Source: an uncultured Eubacteriales bacterium (lineage in GTDB: Bacteria; Bacillota; Clostridia; Christensenellales; Aristaeellaceae). Taken from it: 64,000 nucleotides of DNA. The position numbers and the translations under genes were made by a program. Shown piece by piece: positions 10,843-18,574 of this stretch (position 1 is the first letter of the stretch; each line of letters opens with the position of its first letter). The DNA lies in NCBI GenBank assembly GCA_902790015.1, contig CADAQF010000001.1, positions 62,001 to 126,000 of the forward strand, read 5' to 3'. The notes beneath the pieces are model-generated. The model had not been told where the DNA came from and made no database searches. It saw only the letters and a program-made list of their open reading frames with translations.

Positions 10843-11885
10843 CGCGCGTTTCCTCCGCCGCCCGGGTTCATGTTCTGGGTGTTGCGGTTATTGGTGCCGC
10901 CGCCCTGGAAGCTGTTTCTGTTAAAATTGTTGTTGTTGCGCTGCTGCCCCTGGCCCATGATCATCTGGCCGCCGAAGAGGTTGGAGAAGATGTTCCCGGT
11001 ATTTTCATCCGTTTTCTGCGCCACGGCGTAAACCACGTCCCCGTCCTGAAGACCCTCGACGATCTCCACGTAGTTGCCGTTGCTGACGCCGGTGGTGATC
11101 ATGGTCTGGGTCATCTGACCGTCGCCCGACTGCCGATAGACAAAGGCGTGGTTGGAGCGGTCGAAGCTGATGGCGTCCGCCTTGAGGATGACCACGTTGG
11201 TGGCTTCTTCCTCGGGCACGGTGACGGTCACCTGCATGCCGGGGTAAACGGTATCCGACACGTCCACATAGGCGGTGGCCGTATAGTACGCCACGGAGCC
11301 GGTGGAGGAGGAAACGTAGTTGATCGAGGCGATCCTGCAGGGGAAGGTCTCTTCGGTGGCGGTGGTGGTCACGCGGCATTCTGTGCCCACATGGACGCTG
11401 GAAATGTCATATTCGTCCACCCGTATGGAAACCTTCATGTGCGAAAAGTCCACCACCTGGATCAGGGTATCCCCGGCGGCAACCTTGTCCCCGGCGGCAA
11501 AATACAGCTGATTGACCGTGCCGTCGAATTCGGCTTCCACGGTCTGCCCGCTGGTCAGTCTGATCAGCTTGTCGCCCGCCTTCACCCGGTCCCCCTCGGC
11601 AAAGTACACGGCCCGCACGGTGGTTGCGGAGGACGCCGTATAGGAGGCGTTGCTGACCGCCTGCATGGTGCCGCTGAAGGAAAGGGAATTGGAAATGGAG
11701 CCAGTGCCGGCAGTGTATTCCTGATAGACGACCGTATATTCGTTTTTAAGCCTGCCGTAGACCACCCAGCCTGCGGCCGCCAGCACGAGCAGAATGAATA
11801 TGGTCAGTATGATTTTTCTGACGGTCTTTCTCTTACGTTTTCTGCGGGCGGGTTCTTTTGCCGCCGGAATCGCCGTTTCGGCCAT
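10839..11885 (-). CDS. MacA-like periplasmic/extracellular adaptor with an Asn/Gly-rich tail
   Basis: 348 aa from the ATG at 11883-11885 (GGGAGGAAG site upstream); an upstream in-frame extension lacks a ribosome site. A basic N-terminus (RRKRKRKTVRK) precedes one membrane anchor (IILTIFILLVLAAAGWVV). Then come lipoyl half-motifs (YFAEGDRVKAGDKLIRL, YFAAGDKVAAGDTLIQV), a beta-barrel and a membrane-proximal domain ending AVAQKTDENTG. The last 40 residues are low-complexity, rich in N, G and Q (QQRNNNNFNR; GGGTNNRNTQ), which is unusual for adaptors but seen in some Firmicutes homologues. First gene of the exporter operon. Confidence 0.88.
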   Translation of the reverse strand: MAETAIPAAKEPARRKRKRKTVRKIILTIFILLVLAAAGWVVYGRLKNEYTVVYQEYTAGTGSISNSLSFSGTMQAVSNASYTASSATTVRAVYFAEGDRVKAGDKLIRLTSGQTVEAEFDGTVNQLYFAAGDKVAAGDTLIQVVDFSHMKVSIRVDEYDISSVHVGTECRVTTTATEETFPCRIASINYVSSSTGSVAYYTATAYVDVSDTVYPGMQVTVTVPEEEATNVVILKADAISFDRSNHAFVYRQSGDGQMTQTMITTGVSNGNYVEIVEGLQDGDVVYAVAQKTDENTGNIFSNLFGGQMIMGQGQQRNNNNFNRNSFQGGGTNNRNTQNMNPGGGGNAR

Positions 11886-12063
11886 GAAATCTTCCTCCCT
11901 GCGGTTTTTGCGCGTTACACCAAAAGGATAGAGGAATAACCTTAGAGGAAGCTTAAACCAGGCCAAATTATGAGGGATTTTTTACACATACGCCTCTCCC
12001 CCGCCGGGCGGGCCCCCCACCTGGACTATGGGCGGCGCCGGACGCGTCATTTTTTACCCGGCC

Positions 12064-12092
12064 TGTACAGGTTTCCCCCGCCGTGCTATAAT
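12064..12092 (+). promoter_or_regulatory. Extended -10 promoter of the second MATE gene
   Basis: TGTACA, 17 bases, TATAAT preceded by TGC. The -35 is weak but the extended -10 is good. Transcription would start about 40 bases before the chosen ATG, which excludes the longer reading from 11970. Confidence 0.55.
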
Positions 12093-12140
12093 GGCCTTGC
12101 CGCGCCAGGGCGGCCAATCAAAAAAAAGGAACTGATGCTC

Positions 12141-13490
12141 ATGCGGGATATGACGACGGGAAGCCCTACCGGCCATCTGTGGCGGTTCGCGCTGCCGCTG
12201 CTTTTGGGCAACTGGCTGCAGCTGGCCTATAACGCGGTGGACTCCATCATCGCCGGGCGGTTCATCGGCAAGGAGGCGCTGTCCGCCGAGGGCATCGCGG
12301 CGCCGGTGATGAACCTGGTGATCCTGGGCATTTCCGGCGTATGCATAGGCGCCGGGGTGCTGATGGGCGAAGCCTTCGGGGCCCGGGACCTGCCCCGGGT
12401 GCGCAGGGCGCTGGGCAGCACGCTGCGCTTCGGGATGGCCTTCTGCCTGATCGTGACGGCGTTGGGCATTCTTCTGACCCCGCAGCTGATGGGGCTTTTG
12501 TCGGTGCCTGAAGGCATATTCCATATGACCGGCATCTACCTGCGCATCACCTTCCTGGGGGCGCCGTTCACCTTCCTGTACAACGCCCTGGCCGCCGGGC
12601 TCAAGGCCGTGGGAGATACGAAAACCCCTCTGCGTTTCCTGGCCTTTTCGGCCATCCTCAACGCGCTGCTGGACCTGTTTTTCCTGGGCGTGCTCCATTT
12701 CGGCATCGTGTGCAGCGCGGTCACCACCGTGGTGGCGGAGGCGGCCTCGGCCGGACTAGCCGTCTGGTATATGCTCAGGAAAATGCGGGAGCTGTTCCCT
12801 GAAAGGAAGGACTTCCGGAGGGACCTCCCATTGCTCAGGCAGATCCTGGCCTACGGCGGGCCCACGGCGCTGCAGCAGATGCTCCAGCCCATCGGAAAGG
12901 TGCTGATCCAGGGCCAGGTGAACGCGCTGGGGGTGGACAGCATCGCCGCCTACAACGCCGTCACCAAGGTGGACGATTTCGCCTGCATCCCCGCCCAGGG
13001 CATATCCGCCTCGGTATCCACCTTCATGGCGCAAAACCGGGGCGCCGGCAGAAAGGACCGGCTGCTGCCCGGCTTCCGGGCCGGCCTTCGGCTGGAGCTG
13101 TTCTATTTTGTGCTGATCTGCTCGGCCGCGCTGCTTTTGCGCGAGCAGTTCGTCCGCCTGTTCTTAAAGGCGGACGACGCTCCGGCCATCGTCAGCATCG
13201 GTGCGGACTATCTGGGGCTGATGGCTTTTTTCTATATTTATCCGGCGCTCACCAACTGCATGCAGGGTTTCTTCAGGGGCATGGGCCGCATGGGCATCAC
13301 CATCGTGCTGACCGGCATACAGATCACCCTGCGCACGGTATCCACCTACATCCTGGCCCCCCGCATGGGCATCCGCGGCATTGCCGTGGCCTGTGCCGTC
13401 GGCTGGTCGTGCATGCTGATCGCGGCGGCCGTTCATTATTTCCGCGTGAAAAGGGAAGTGTGGGGGAAGACCTCCGGGATACCCGTATGA
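12141..13490 (+). CDS. MATE-family efflux protein (second of three)
   Basis: 449 aa from the ATG at 12141; AAAGGA ends 10 bases upstream, while the ATG at 12135 is too close to it. Begins TTGSPTGHLWRFALPLLLGNWLQLAYNAVDSIIAGRFIG, the usual MATE opening, and shows twelve hydrophobic stretches with a second-half repeat (ALQQMLQPIGKVLIQGQVN). The sequence resembles the DinF/NorM-like MATE proteins that are abundant in Clostridia. It is divergent from the MacA/MacB operon; the substrate is unknown. It is not a close copy of the other two MATE proteins in the window. Confidence 0.92.
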   Translation: MRDMTTGSPTGHLWRFALPLLLGNWLQLAYNAVDSIIAGRFIGKEALSAEGIAAPVMNLVILGISGVCIGAGVLMGEAFGARDLPRVRRALGSTLRFGMAFCLIVTALGILLTPQLMGLLSVPEGIFHMTGIYLRITFLGAPFTFLYNALAAGLKAVGDTKTPLRFLAFSAILNALLDLFFLGVLHFGIVCSAVTTVVAEAASAGLAVWYMLRKMRELFPERKDFRRDLPLLRQILAYGGPTALQQMLQPIGKVLIQGQVNALGVDSIAAYNAVTKVDDFACIPAQGISASVSTFMAQNRGAGRKDRLLPGFRAGLRLELFYFVLICSAALLLREQFVRLFLKADDAPAIVSIGADYLGLMAFFYIYPALTNCMQGFFRGMGRMGITIVLTGIQITLRTVSTYILAPRMGIRGIAVACAVGWSCMLIAAAVHYFRVKREVWGKTSGIPV

Positions 13491-13621
13491 TAAGAAGGCA
13501 GGATATGAAGCGGCGCTGTATCAGGTTTTCCGGCCGGACGATGTGTAACAATCACGGCGCGGCGGTTGTTTCCCCGGTGAAAGTATGATAGGATGAGCGG
13601 GAAAGGCGGGAGGATAGCGGA

Positions 13622-14323
13622 GTGGAACAGGAAAAAAGGAAGCGCAGGGCTTCGGGTTCTTCAAAAAGCCGGAATAACGGCTTATACAGGAATATCATGA
13701 TCTTAAGCCTGGCGCTGACCGTCATACTGGCCGCATGCCTTATCATGATCCTGACGAACAGGGCCAGGACTGTGATCACCAGCGATACGGTGACGTTCGG
13801 CCTGCGCAATATGGGCGAACTGGCGACCCAGGCGGGGTATTACACCAATATCAACGTTATAGAAAACCCAAACCGCACCATTGCCGGGGTGCCGATCCCT
13901 TTTACGGAAAGCAGGGCTATCTGCACCTATAACGGCAAGATCAAAGCCGGGCTGGATTTTTCCGCCGTTCAGGTGCAGACGGACGATGTGCGCAGGGTGA
14001 TGACCTTCATCATGCCCGAAGTCAGGGTCCTTACCAATGAGATAGACCTGGACAGCTTGCGCGTGTATGACGAAAGCAACAGCGTTTTCAACAAAATATC
14101 GATGGAAAACTATAACCAGTCCCTGGTCGAGATGAAGGATAAAGCACAAAAGACCGCCGTATCGGAGGGCATACTGACCGCCGCGCGTAGCAACGCCGAA
14201 TTGCTGGTCCGCTCCTTTGTGCTGAGCCTGCCGGCCGTGAGCGATTATCAGCTCGTCTTTTCCTGGCAGACCGAGGAGCCTGTCAATAACAACACTGAGC
14301 AGGCGCCTGAAGGCGTCCGATGA
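13622..14323 (+). CDS. DUF4230 membrane-anchored protein
   Basis: 233 aa from a GTG start at 13622, with GGGAGGATA eight bases upstream. A basic N-terminus (KRKRRASGSSKSRNNG) precedes one membrane helix (NIMILSLALTVILAACLIMIL), so the rest lies outside the cytoplasmic membrane. The body matches the DUF4230 pattern: a region around ELATQAGYYTNINVIEN, then IKAGLDFSAVQVQTDDVRRVMTFIMPEV (residues about 100-127) and EMKDKAQKTAVSEGILTAARSNAELLVRSF near the end. No function is established for the family. Its stop overlaps the start of a 35-codon membrane peptide. Confidence 0.8.
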   Translation: MEQEKRKRRASGSSKSRNNGLYRNIMILSLALTVILAACLIMILTNRARTVITSDTVTFGLRNMGELATQAGYYTNINVIENPNRTIAGVPIPFTESRAICTYNGKIKAGLDFSAVQVQTDDVRRVMTFIMPEVRVLTNEIDLDSLRVYDESNSVFNKISMENYNQSLVEMKDKAQKTAVSEGILTAARSNAELLVRSFVLSLPAVSDYQLVFSWQTEEPVNNNTEQAPEGVR

Positions 14324-14427
14324 AAAGGGTGAAACGCATGAAATGGCTGAAAAGGATCCTGCTGGTTATCATCACGCTGATCGCGCTCGTATATCTGTCA
14401 CTGATCCTGTTTCCCGACCTTAAGTGA
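14320..14427 (+). CDS. 35-aa single-span membrane peptide translationally coupled to the DUF4230 gene
   Basis: ATG at 14320 overlaps the preceding TGA (ATGA), and the frame runs 35 codons to TGA at 14425-14427. The peptide has a very basic head (MKRVKRMKWLKR), one hydrophobic helix (ILLVIITLIALVYLSLILF) and a short tail. AAAGGGTGAAACGC ahead of a second in-frame ATG at 14338 could serve that start instead. The coupling and the perfect head-helix layout argue that it is real. It resembles small accessory subunits that stabilise a membrane partner; no homologue is recognised. Confidence 0.6.
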   Translation: MKRVKRMKWLKRILLVIITLIALVYLSLILFPDLK

Positions 14428-14452
14428 CCGCCGCCGCTTGAGCCCCCGACAC

Positions 14453-14478
14453 AAAAAAAGCCCGTACAGGGCTTTTTT
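14453..14478. terminator. Bidirectional intrinsic terminator between the DUF4230 unit and the SDR gene
   Basis: AAAAAAAGCCC, loop GTAC, then AGGGCTTTTTT. It has an A-run on one side and a T-run on the other, so it serves both convergent units. Confidence 0.85.
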
Positions 14479-14500
14479 GCAATGAAATGTACAAGATATG

Positions 14501-15265
14501 TCAGCCCTTGGGATAAGGACTGTCGAATTCTTTGGCGACCTTCTCGGTCATCTGCTCCAGAGTGAGTCCCGTGAAGTGCTGGGCGCCCAGGTAGCGGCCG
14601 GATTTTTTGTCGTCCGCGAAGACGCCCGCCACGATGCCGGGAATGGCGCTTTCCGGCGCGTTGGGGGCCTGAGGCCCGCCCAGGTCGGTGCGGCACCAGC
14701 CGGGATCGGTCAGGTTGATCATGACGTCGGTGCCCTCCACCCGGGAACCCAGGTCGATGGTGATCTTGTCCAGCGCGGCCTTGCTGGCGGAATAGCCGGC
14801 CTGGCAGACGTCCAGCGCGATGCCGCTGGTGGTGTTCAGGATCCGCCCGGTGCCCTTTTCCATCATTTTCGGGAGGAAATGATAGCAGATCATGGCCGGG
14901 GCGATGGTGTTCACGTTGAAGCTGATCAGATAATCGCGGACAGGCGTTTTAAGGTAGTCGGTCCGGTAGGCGATCTGCAGCCCCGCGTTGTTCAGCACGA
15001 TGTCCACAGAAACACCCAGGGAGTCTATATCGTGCAGCATTTTGTCCACCGCGTTTAGGTCGTTCAGGTCCGCCTCCACGGCATAGGCCTGAACGCCCAG
15101 GGCACGGACTTCATTCAGAATCATTTCGGTATGGGAAAGGCAGCGGCTGTGCAGGATCAGGTTGCAGCCCTGCTGGGCCATGAACTTTGCCGTCAGCCGG
15201 CCGATACCGCGGGAGGCGCCCGTGATCAGCGCCCACCTTCCTTTGACTTGATACATCCTGTTCAT
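14501..15265 (-). CDS. Short-chain dehydrogenase/reductase (SDR)
   Basis: 254 aa classical SDR with TGASRGIG (NADP/NAD-binding loop), LNNAG and the catalytic GYSASK with an upstream Ser in NTTSG. The Rossmann fold runs over residues 1-190. The C-terminal part (DPGWCRTDLGGPQAPNAPE) is typical of carbonyl reductase-like SDRs. No substrate can be assigned. The ATG four codons in (15256) has the better ribosome-site spacing (AAAAGAG, 9 bases), so the protein may start there. Monocistronic, with its own promoter and terminator. Confidence 0.88.
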   Translation of the reverse strand: MNRMYQVKGRWALITGASRGIGRLTAKFMAQQGCNLILHSRCLSHTEMILNEVRALGVQAYAVEADLNDLNAVDKMLHDIDSLGVSVDIVLNNAGLQIAYRTDYLKTPVRDYLISFNVNTIAPAMICYHFLPKMMEKGTGRILNTTSGIALDVCQAGYSASKAALDKITIDLGSRVEGTDVMINLTDPGWCRTDLGGPQAPNAPESAIPGIVAGVFADDKKSGRYLGAQHFTGLTLEQMTEKVAKEFDSPYPKG

Positions 15266-15323
15266 CTCTTTTCATCGTCATTTTCCGGGGAAAGCAGCCG
15301 GCGCTGTCCGCCGGCGTCCTTTA

Positions 15324-15352
15324 TATATAACATACTTCCGGGGCGTATTCAA
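15324..15352 (-). promoter_or_regulatory. Promoter of the SDR gene
   Basis: Minus strand: TTGAAT, 17 bases, TATATA, about 60 bases before the start codon. Confidence 0.55.
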
Positions 15353-15459
15353 GGCATTCGGGACATTTTTGCACAAAAAAACACGCATCCGGCCGGGGAC
15401 GCGCCGCGCTGTACTGTCTTTTTGGCTTATTCAGCCTGTCCGGATTTTTTCCCGCCGGA

Positions 15460-15489
15460 TTGACAGGCTGTATGGAGAATGGGTATAAT
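15460..15489 (+). promoter_or_regulatory. Near-consensus promoter of the first serine hydrolase gene
   Basis: TTGACA, 18 bases, TATAAT. It rules out in-frame starts upstream of about 15496 for the next gene. Confidence 0.8.
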
Positions 15490-15556
15490 GCTGACATCCG
15501 GTGAAAAAAACGATCTGCCCGTATCATCCCATTTTATGAAAGGACGTGAACGCGCT

Positions 15557-16714
15557 ATGATGGAACTGGTCCGTGACACGCTCAGCCGCTTTGTATCCTC
15601 CGGCGATATCGCCGGCTGCTCGGCCCTGATCACGCGCAACGACGAGGTGTGCTTTGAAGGCTGCTTCGGGTACGCGAATATCGAAAAAAAGAAGAAGATA
15701 ACCGAGCGGACGATATTCCCGATCGCCTCCATGACCAAAGTGATCACGGTCGCCGGCATCATGCGGCTGTACGAGCAGGGGCTTTTCAAGCTTTGGGATC
15801 CCGTCAGCGAATTCCTGCCGGGCTTTAAAAACCCGAAAATCGCCCTGGAAGCCCCGGACGGAACGGTGGAAATCGTCCCCGCCAAAGGGGAAGTGACCTT
15901 GCGCCAGCTGTTCACGATGACCAGCGGCGTTCCCTACCCGGGCACCGACACGGCGGCCGCGCGCATCCGCGTCGAAAAAGAAAAGGAATTCTTCAAGGAA
16001 TTCTCAGCGCAGGGGAATCCCCGGCCGGGCACGGTCAAATACTGCGACCTGGTAGGCAGCCTGCCGCTGGCCTTTGAGCCGGGCGAAAAATGGATGTACG
16101 GCTTTTCCATCGACGTGCTCGGCGCGGTGATCGAGGTGCTCAGCGGAAAAACTTTGGGACAATACCTGAAGGAAACCATTTTTGACCCGCTGGGAATGAC
16201 GGATACGGGCTTCTATGTGCCCGAGGATAAACAGGACAGGGTGGCCACCCTGTATCATATCCATGAGGGGCTCCGGCCGGACGACCGGGAATACCCGGCA
16301 AAAAGCCCGATCTTTGAAAGCGGCGGGGGCGGCCTGTTCTCGACCGTGCGGGATTATACCCGCTTTGCCAGGATGCTGCTGCACGGCGGCACGCTGGACG
16401 GGGAACGGATCCTGGGCAGAAAAACCATCGACCTGATTTCCCGCGACCATCTGACGCCCCAGCAGCAGGCGACGCACAACTGGGATACCCAGCGCGGCTA
16501 CGGCTACGGCCTGGGCGTGCGGGTGATGACCAGCCCCGAAACGGCCGACATCAACGGTTCCGTGGGAGAATGGGGCTGGGACGGCGCCTTTGGCAACTGG
16601 TTCTGCGTGGACCCCAGGGAAAACCTGACCTGCGTCTACCTGACCGGCAACCTGCCAGGAGACCACTACCGCTTTATCCCCAGGCTGATGGCGTCCATGT
16701 ACGCGTCCCTGTGA
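15557..16714 (+). CDS. Beta-lactamase-family serine hydrolase (class C/EstB fold)
   Basis: 385 aa from the ATG at 15557, downstream of the promoter at 15460-15489 and with AAAGGA upstream. The nucleophile motif is ASMTK (SxxK) near residue 65; the second motif is the Tyr in WMYGFSID, and the third region shows GWDGAFGNWF. The family includes esterases, D-aminopeptidases and penicillin-binding proteins; no signal peptide is present, so the enzyme should be cytoplasmic. This argues for an esterase or amide hydrolase rather than a beta-lactamase. It ends against uraA with a shared hairpin. Confidence 0.88.
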   Translation: MMELVRDTLSRFVSSGDIAGCSALITRNDEVCFEGCFGYANIEKKKKITERTIFPIASMTKVITVAGIMRLYEQGLFKLWDPVSEFLPGFKNPKIALEAPDGTVEIVPAKGEVTLRQLFTMTSGVPYPGTDTAAARIRVEKEKEFFKEFSAQGNPRPGTVKYCDLVGSLPLAFEPGEKWMYGFSIDVLGAVIEVLSGKTLGQYLKETIFDPLGMTDTGFYVPEDKQDRVATLYHIHEGLRPDDREYPAKSPIFESGGGGLFSTVRDYTRFARMLLHGGTLDGERILGRKTIDLISRDHLTPQQQATHNWDTQRGYGYGLGVRVMTSPETADINGSVGEWGWDGAFGNWFCVDPRENLTCVYLTGNLPGDHYRFIPRLMASMYASL

Positions 16715-16729
16715 GAAAAGGAGCATAAA

Positions 16730-16770
16730 GCAGCGCCCCCGCGTATTCTAAAAATACGCGGGGGCGCTGC
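16730..16770. terminator. Perfect 18-bp hairpin between convergent genes
   Basis: 16730-16747 pairs with 16753-16770 without mismatch, with a 5-base loop. The following T-run is short on the minus strand (TTTAT) and nearly absent on the plus strand. It probably ends uraA and may also end the hydrolase transcript. Confidence 0.6.
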
Positions 16771-16780
16771 CTTTGAAAGA

Positions 16781-18091
16781 TCAGGCCTTTGCGTTCCTGC
16801 GGTTGAACAGGAGGTTCACGATGATGCCCAGGATAAGGCCGGTGGCAATGGAGGTGATGGTGATGCCGCCCAGGTTCAGCGTGACGCCGCCGATGCCGGG
16901 CACCAGGATGGCCGCCACGACAAAGAGGTTGCGGTTGTCGCCCAGGTCCACGGGCTGCAGCATCTTAAGACCGGACACGGCGATGAAGCCGTACAGCGCG
17001 ATGCAGACGCCGCCGATGATGCAGCTGGGAATGGAATTGACGAAGGCCACGAAGGGACCAAAGAAGCTCAGCAGCATGCAGTAGACAGCAGCGATAAAGA
17101 TGGTGGACACGGAAGCGTTGCCGGTGATGGCCACGCAGCCGACGGACTCGCCGTAGGTGGTATTGGGGCAGCCGCCGAAGAAGGAGCCGATGACGGAGCC
17201 GACGCCGTCGCCGATCAGCGTCTTGTCCAGGCCGGGGTCGGTGATCAGGTCCTGATTGACGATGGTGCTGAGGTTCTTATGGTCGGCGATGTGCTCGGCC
17301 AGGGTGACGAAGGCCACAGGCGCAAAGAGCATGATGATATTCATCACGTCCGCGAAGGAATCGATTTTCTCGCTGCCTTCCCGGAACATGCCCATGAAGG
17401 TGAAGCCGGGCACCTGGAAGAGCGGGATGTCGTCATAGGCGGACAGGTTGATGACCTTGAGGGCGTCGTTGCCGCCGGCGACCAGGGTGATCAGCAGACC
17501 CACCACATAAGCCGAAGCGATGCCGATGATGAAGGGGATCATGCGCATGCCCCTGTTCCCTTTAACGGAGGCCCACACGGTCATAAGGAACGCAAAGATA
17601 CCCAGGGCAATGTGCACGAGGCTGTAATTGGTGGGGTTGGCGGCGGTGTTCATCAGGTTGCTGGCCGCGCTGCCGCACAGGGACAGACCGATCAGCGCCA
17701 CGGTGGGGCCGATGACCACGGGAGGCAGGAGCTTGTTGACCCATTCGCTGCCGGTGGCCTTGATGATCAGGGCGATCACCACATAGACCAGGCCCGCGGC
17801 GACCGCACCCAGGAACACGCCCAGATAGCCGAAGGAGACGGCGCCGATCAGGGGATTGATGAACGCGAACGAGCTTCCCAGGAACACAGGGCTCTTGCGG
17901 CGGGTCACCAGCAGGTAAAAGATGGTGCCCGCGCCGGCGCCGAACAGCGCGGCGGACTGGCTCATGTATTCGCTTCCGACCAGTATCGGCACCAGCAGCG
18001 TCGCCGCCATGATGGCCAGCAGCTGCTGCAGGGCGTAGATCAGGTTCTTTTTGAGCGGGGGTGTGTCGTTGATACCGTAAACAAGCTTCAT
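16781..18091 (-). CDS. uraA: Uracil/xanthine permease (NCS2 family), uracil permease most likely
   Basis: 436 aa from the ATG at 18089-18091, with GGGAGGA upstream; the longer frame to 18139 lies in the leader. About 14 membrane segments. N-terminal PPLKKNLIYALQQLLAIMAATLLVPILVG and the central GGCPNTTYGESVGCVAITG (residues about 310-330) are the NCS2 substrate-site signatures, with the Glu of TYGE conserved as in UraA. The family symports uracil or xanthine with protons. A PyrR-like leader with a terminator precedes it, which supports a pyrimidine role. Confidence 0.92.
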   Translation of the reverse strand: MKLVYGINDTPPLKKNLIYALQQLLAIMAATLLVPILVGSEYMSQSAALFGAGAGTIFYLLVTRRKSPVFLGSSFAFINPLIGAVSFGYLGVFLGAVAAGLVYVVIALIIKATGSEWVNKLLPPVVIGPTVALIGLSLCGSAASNLMNTAANPTNYSLVHIALGIFAFLMTVWASVKGNRGMRMIPFIIGIASAYVVGLLITLVAGGNDALKVINLSAYDDIPLFQVPGFTFMGMFREGSEKIDSFADVMNIIMLFAPVAFVTLAEHIADHKNLSTIVNQDLITDPGLDKTLIGDGVGSVIGSFFGGCPNTTYGESVGCVAITGNASVSTIFIAAVYCMLLSFFGPFVAFVNSIPSCIIGGVCIALYGFIAVSGLKMLQPVDLGDNRNLFVVAAILVPGIGGVTLNLGGITITSIATGLILGIIVNLLFNRRNAKA

Positions 18092-18139
18092 AAAACGATG
18101 TCCTCCCTTGTTTTTTTCGGCAGTCTCAAGGCAGCGCAC

Positions 18140-18169
18140 AAAAAAACACCATACCCCTGCGGTACGGTG
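18140..18169 (-). terminator. Leader terminator upstream of uraA
   Basis: Minus strand: CACCGTACC, loop, GGTATGGTG, then seven T. Located about 50 bases before the uraA start, inside the transcribed leader, so it is a candidate attenuator. Confidence 0.75.
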
Positions 18170-18223
18170 ATCGATGCAGGTTTCCGGCCGGCGGCGAGCG
18201 CGCGGACTGAACGGAATGTCGGG

Positions 18224-18250
18224 TGCCTCTTGTCGGTCTCTCGTACCGTC
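18224..18250 (-). promoter_or_regulatory. Candidate PyrR-binding hairpin in the uraA leader
   Basis: On the minus strand CGGT-ACGAGAG-ACCG forms a short hairpin whose loop resembles the NGNGAG core of PyrR binding loops, followed by GACAAGAGG, similar to the GACAAGG that follows known loops. The usual C before the loop core is an A here, so the match is imperfect. Together with the leader terminator this suggests UMP/PyrR-dependent attenuation. Confidence 0.5.
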
Positions 18251-18270
18251 TTAAAGACTTACCGGGAGAT

Positions 18271-18299
18271 ACGGTATCACATTTTTTCTTATCCGTCAA
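18271..18299 (-). promoter_or_regulatory. Promoter of uraA
   Basis: Minus strand: TTGACG, 17 bases, TACCGT. The leader from here to the ATG is about 175 bases. Confidence 0.45.
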
Positions 18300-18407
18300 C
18301 ATGAAATGTATCAGAAAAAGCGCAGGCCCCGCTGTCAGGCCGTTCGTTTCCCATATAAGCCATGGCGTATTGGAAAAGAAGGCGCAAAGCCCCTGGAGCG
18401 CCCGTTG

Positions 18408-18434
18408 TTAGCACTCTTTTTAATTGAGTGCTAA
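18408..18434 (+). promoter_or_regulatory. CIRCE operator (HrcA site) upstream of htpG
   Basis: Perfect inverted repeat TTAGCACTC, 9 bases, GAGTGCTAA, identical to the CIRCE consensus bound by the heat-shock repressor HrcA. It ends 7 bases before the -35 box of the htpG promoter. Confidence 0.95.
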
Positions 18435-18441
18435 TTTGTGG

Positions 18442-18470
18442 TTGCGCCGCGGAAAAGAGTATGGTATAAT
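18442..18470 (+). promoter_or_regulatory. Sigma-A-type promoter of htpG
   Basis: TTGCGC, 17 bases, TATAAT. It leaves a leader of about 100 bases before the htpG ATG. Confidence 0.75.
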
Positions 18471-18574
18471 CCAGAAGGCGTGAATGCGCGCCCAAAATGT
18501 AAAACGACGGGCTGTTTTGCCTGAGGCCATCCTTCAGGGCAGGCTGCCGCGATGAATACGGAGGGATTCTTTTT

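Noticed and set aside
11970..12140. Start of the second MATE gene at 11970
   Set aside because: The extended -10 promoter at 12087-12092 lies inside this stretch, and the ribosome site fits the ATG at 12141.
16730..16770. Hairpin as a palindromic repeat or CRISPR unit
   Set aside because: It occurs once, lies between convergent genes and fits a terminator. No evenly spaced repeats were seen anywhere in the window.
18092..18300. Purine, ykkC-type or ZTP riboswitch in the uraA leader
   Set aside because: Conserved core bases of these classes are not found; the PyrR-like loop is the better match.
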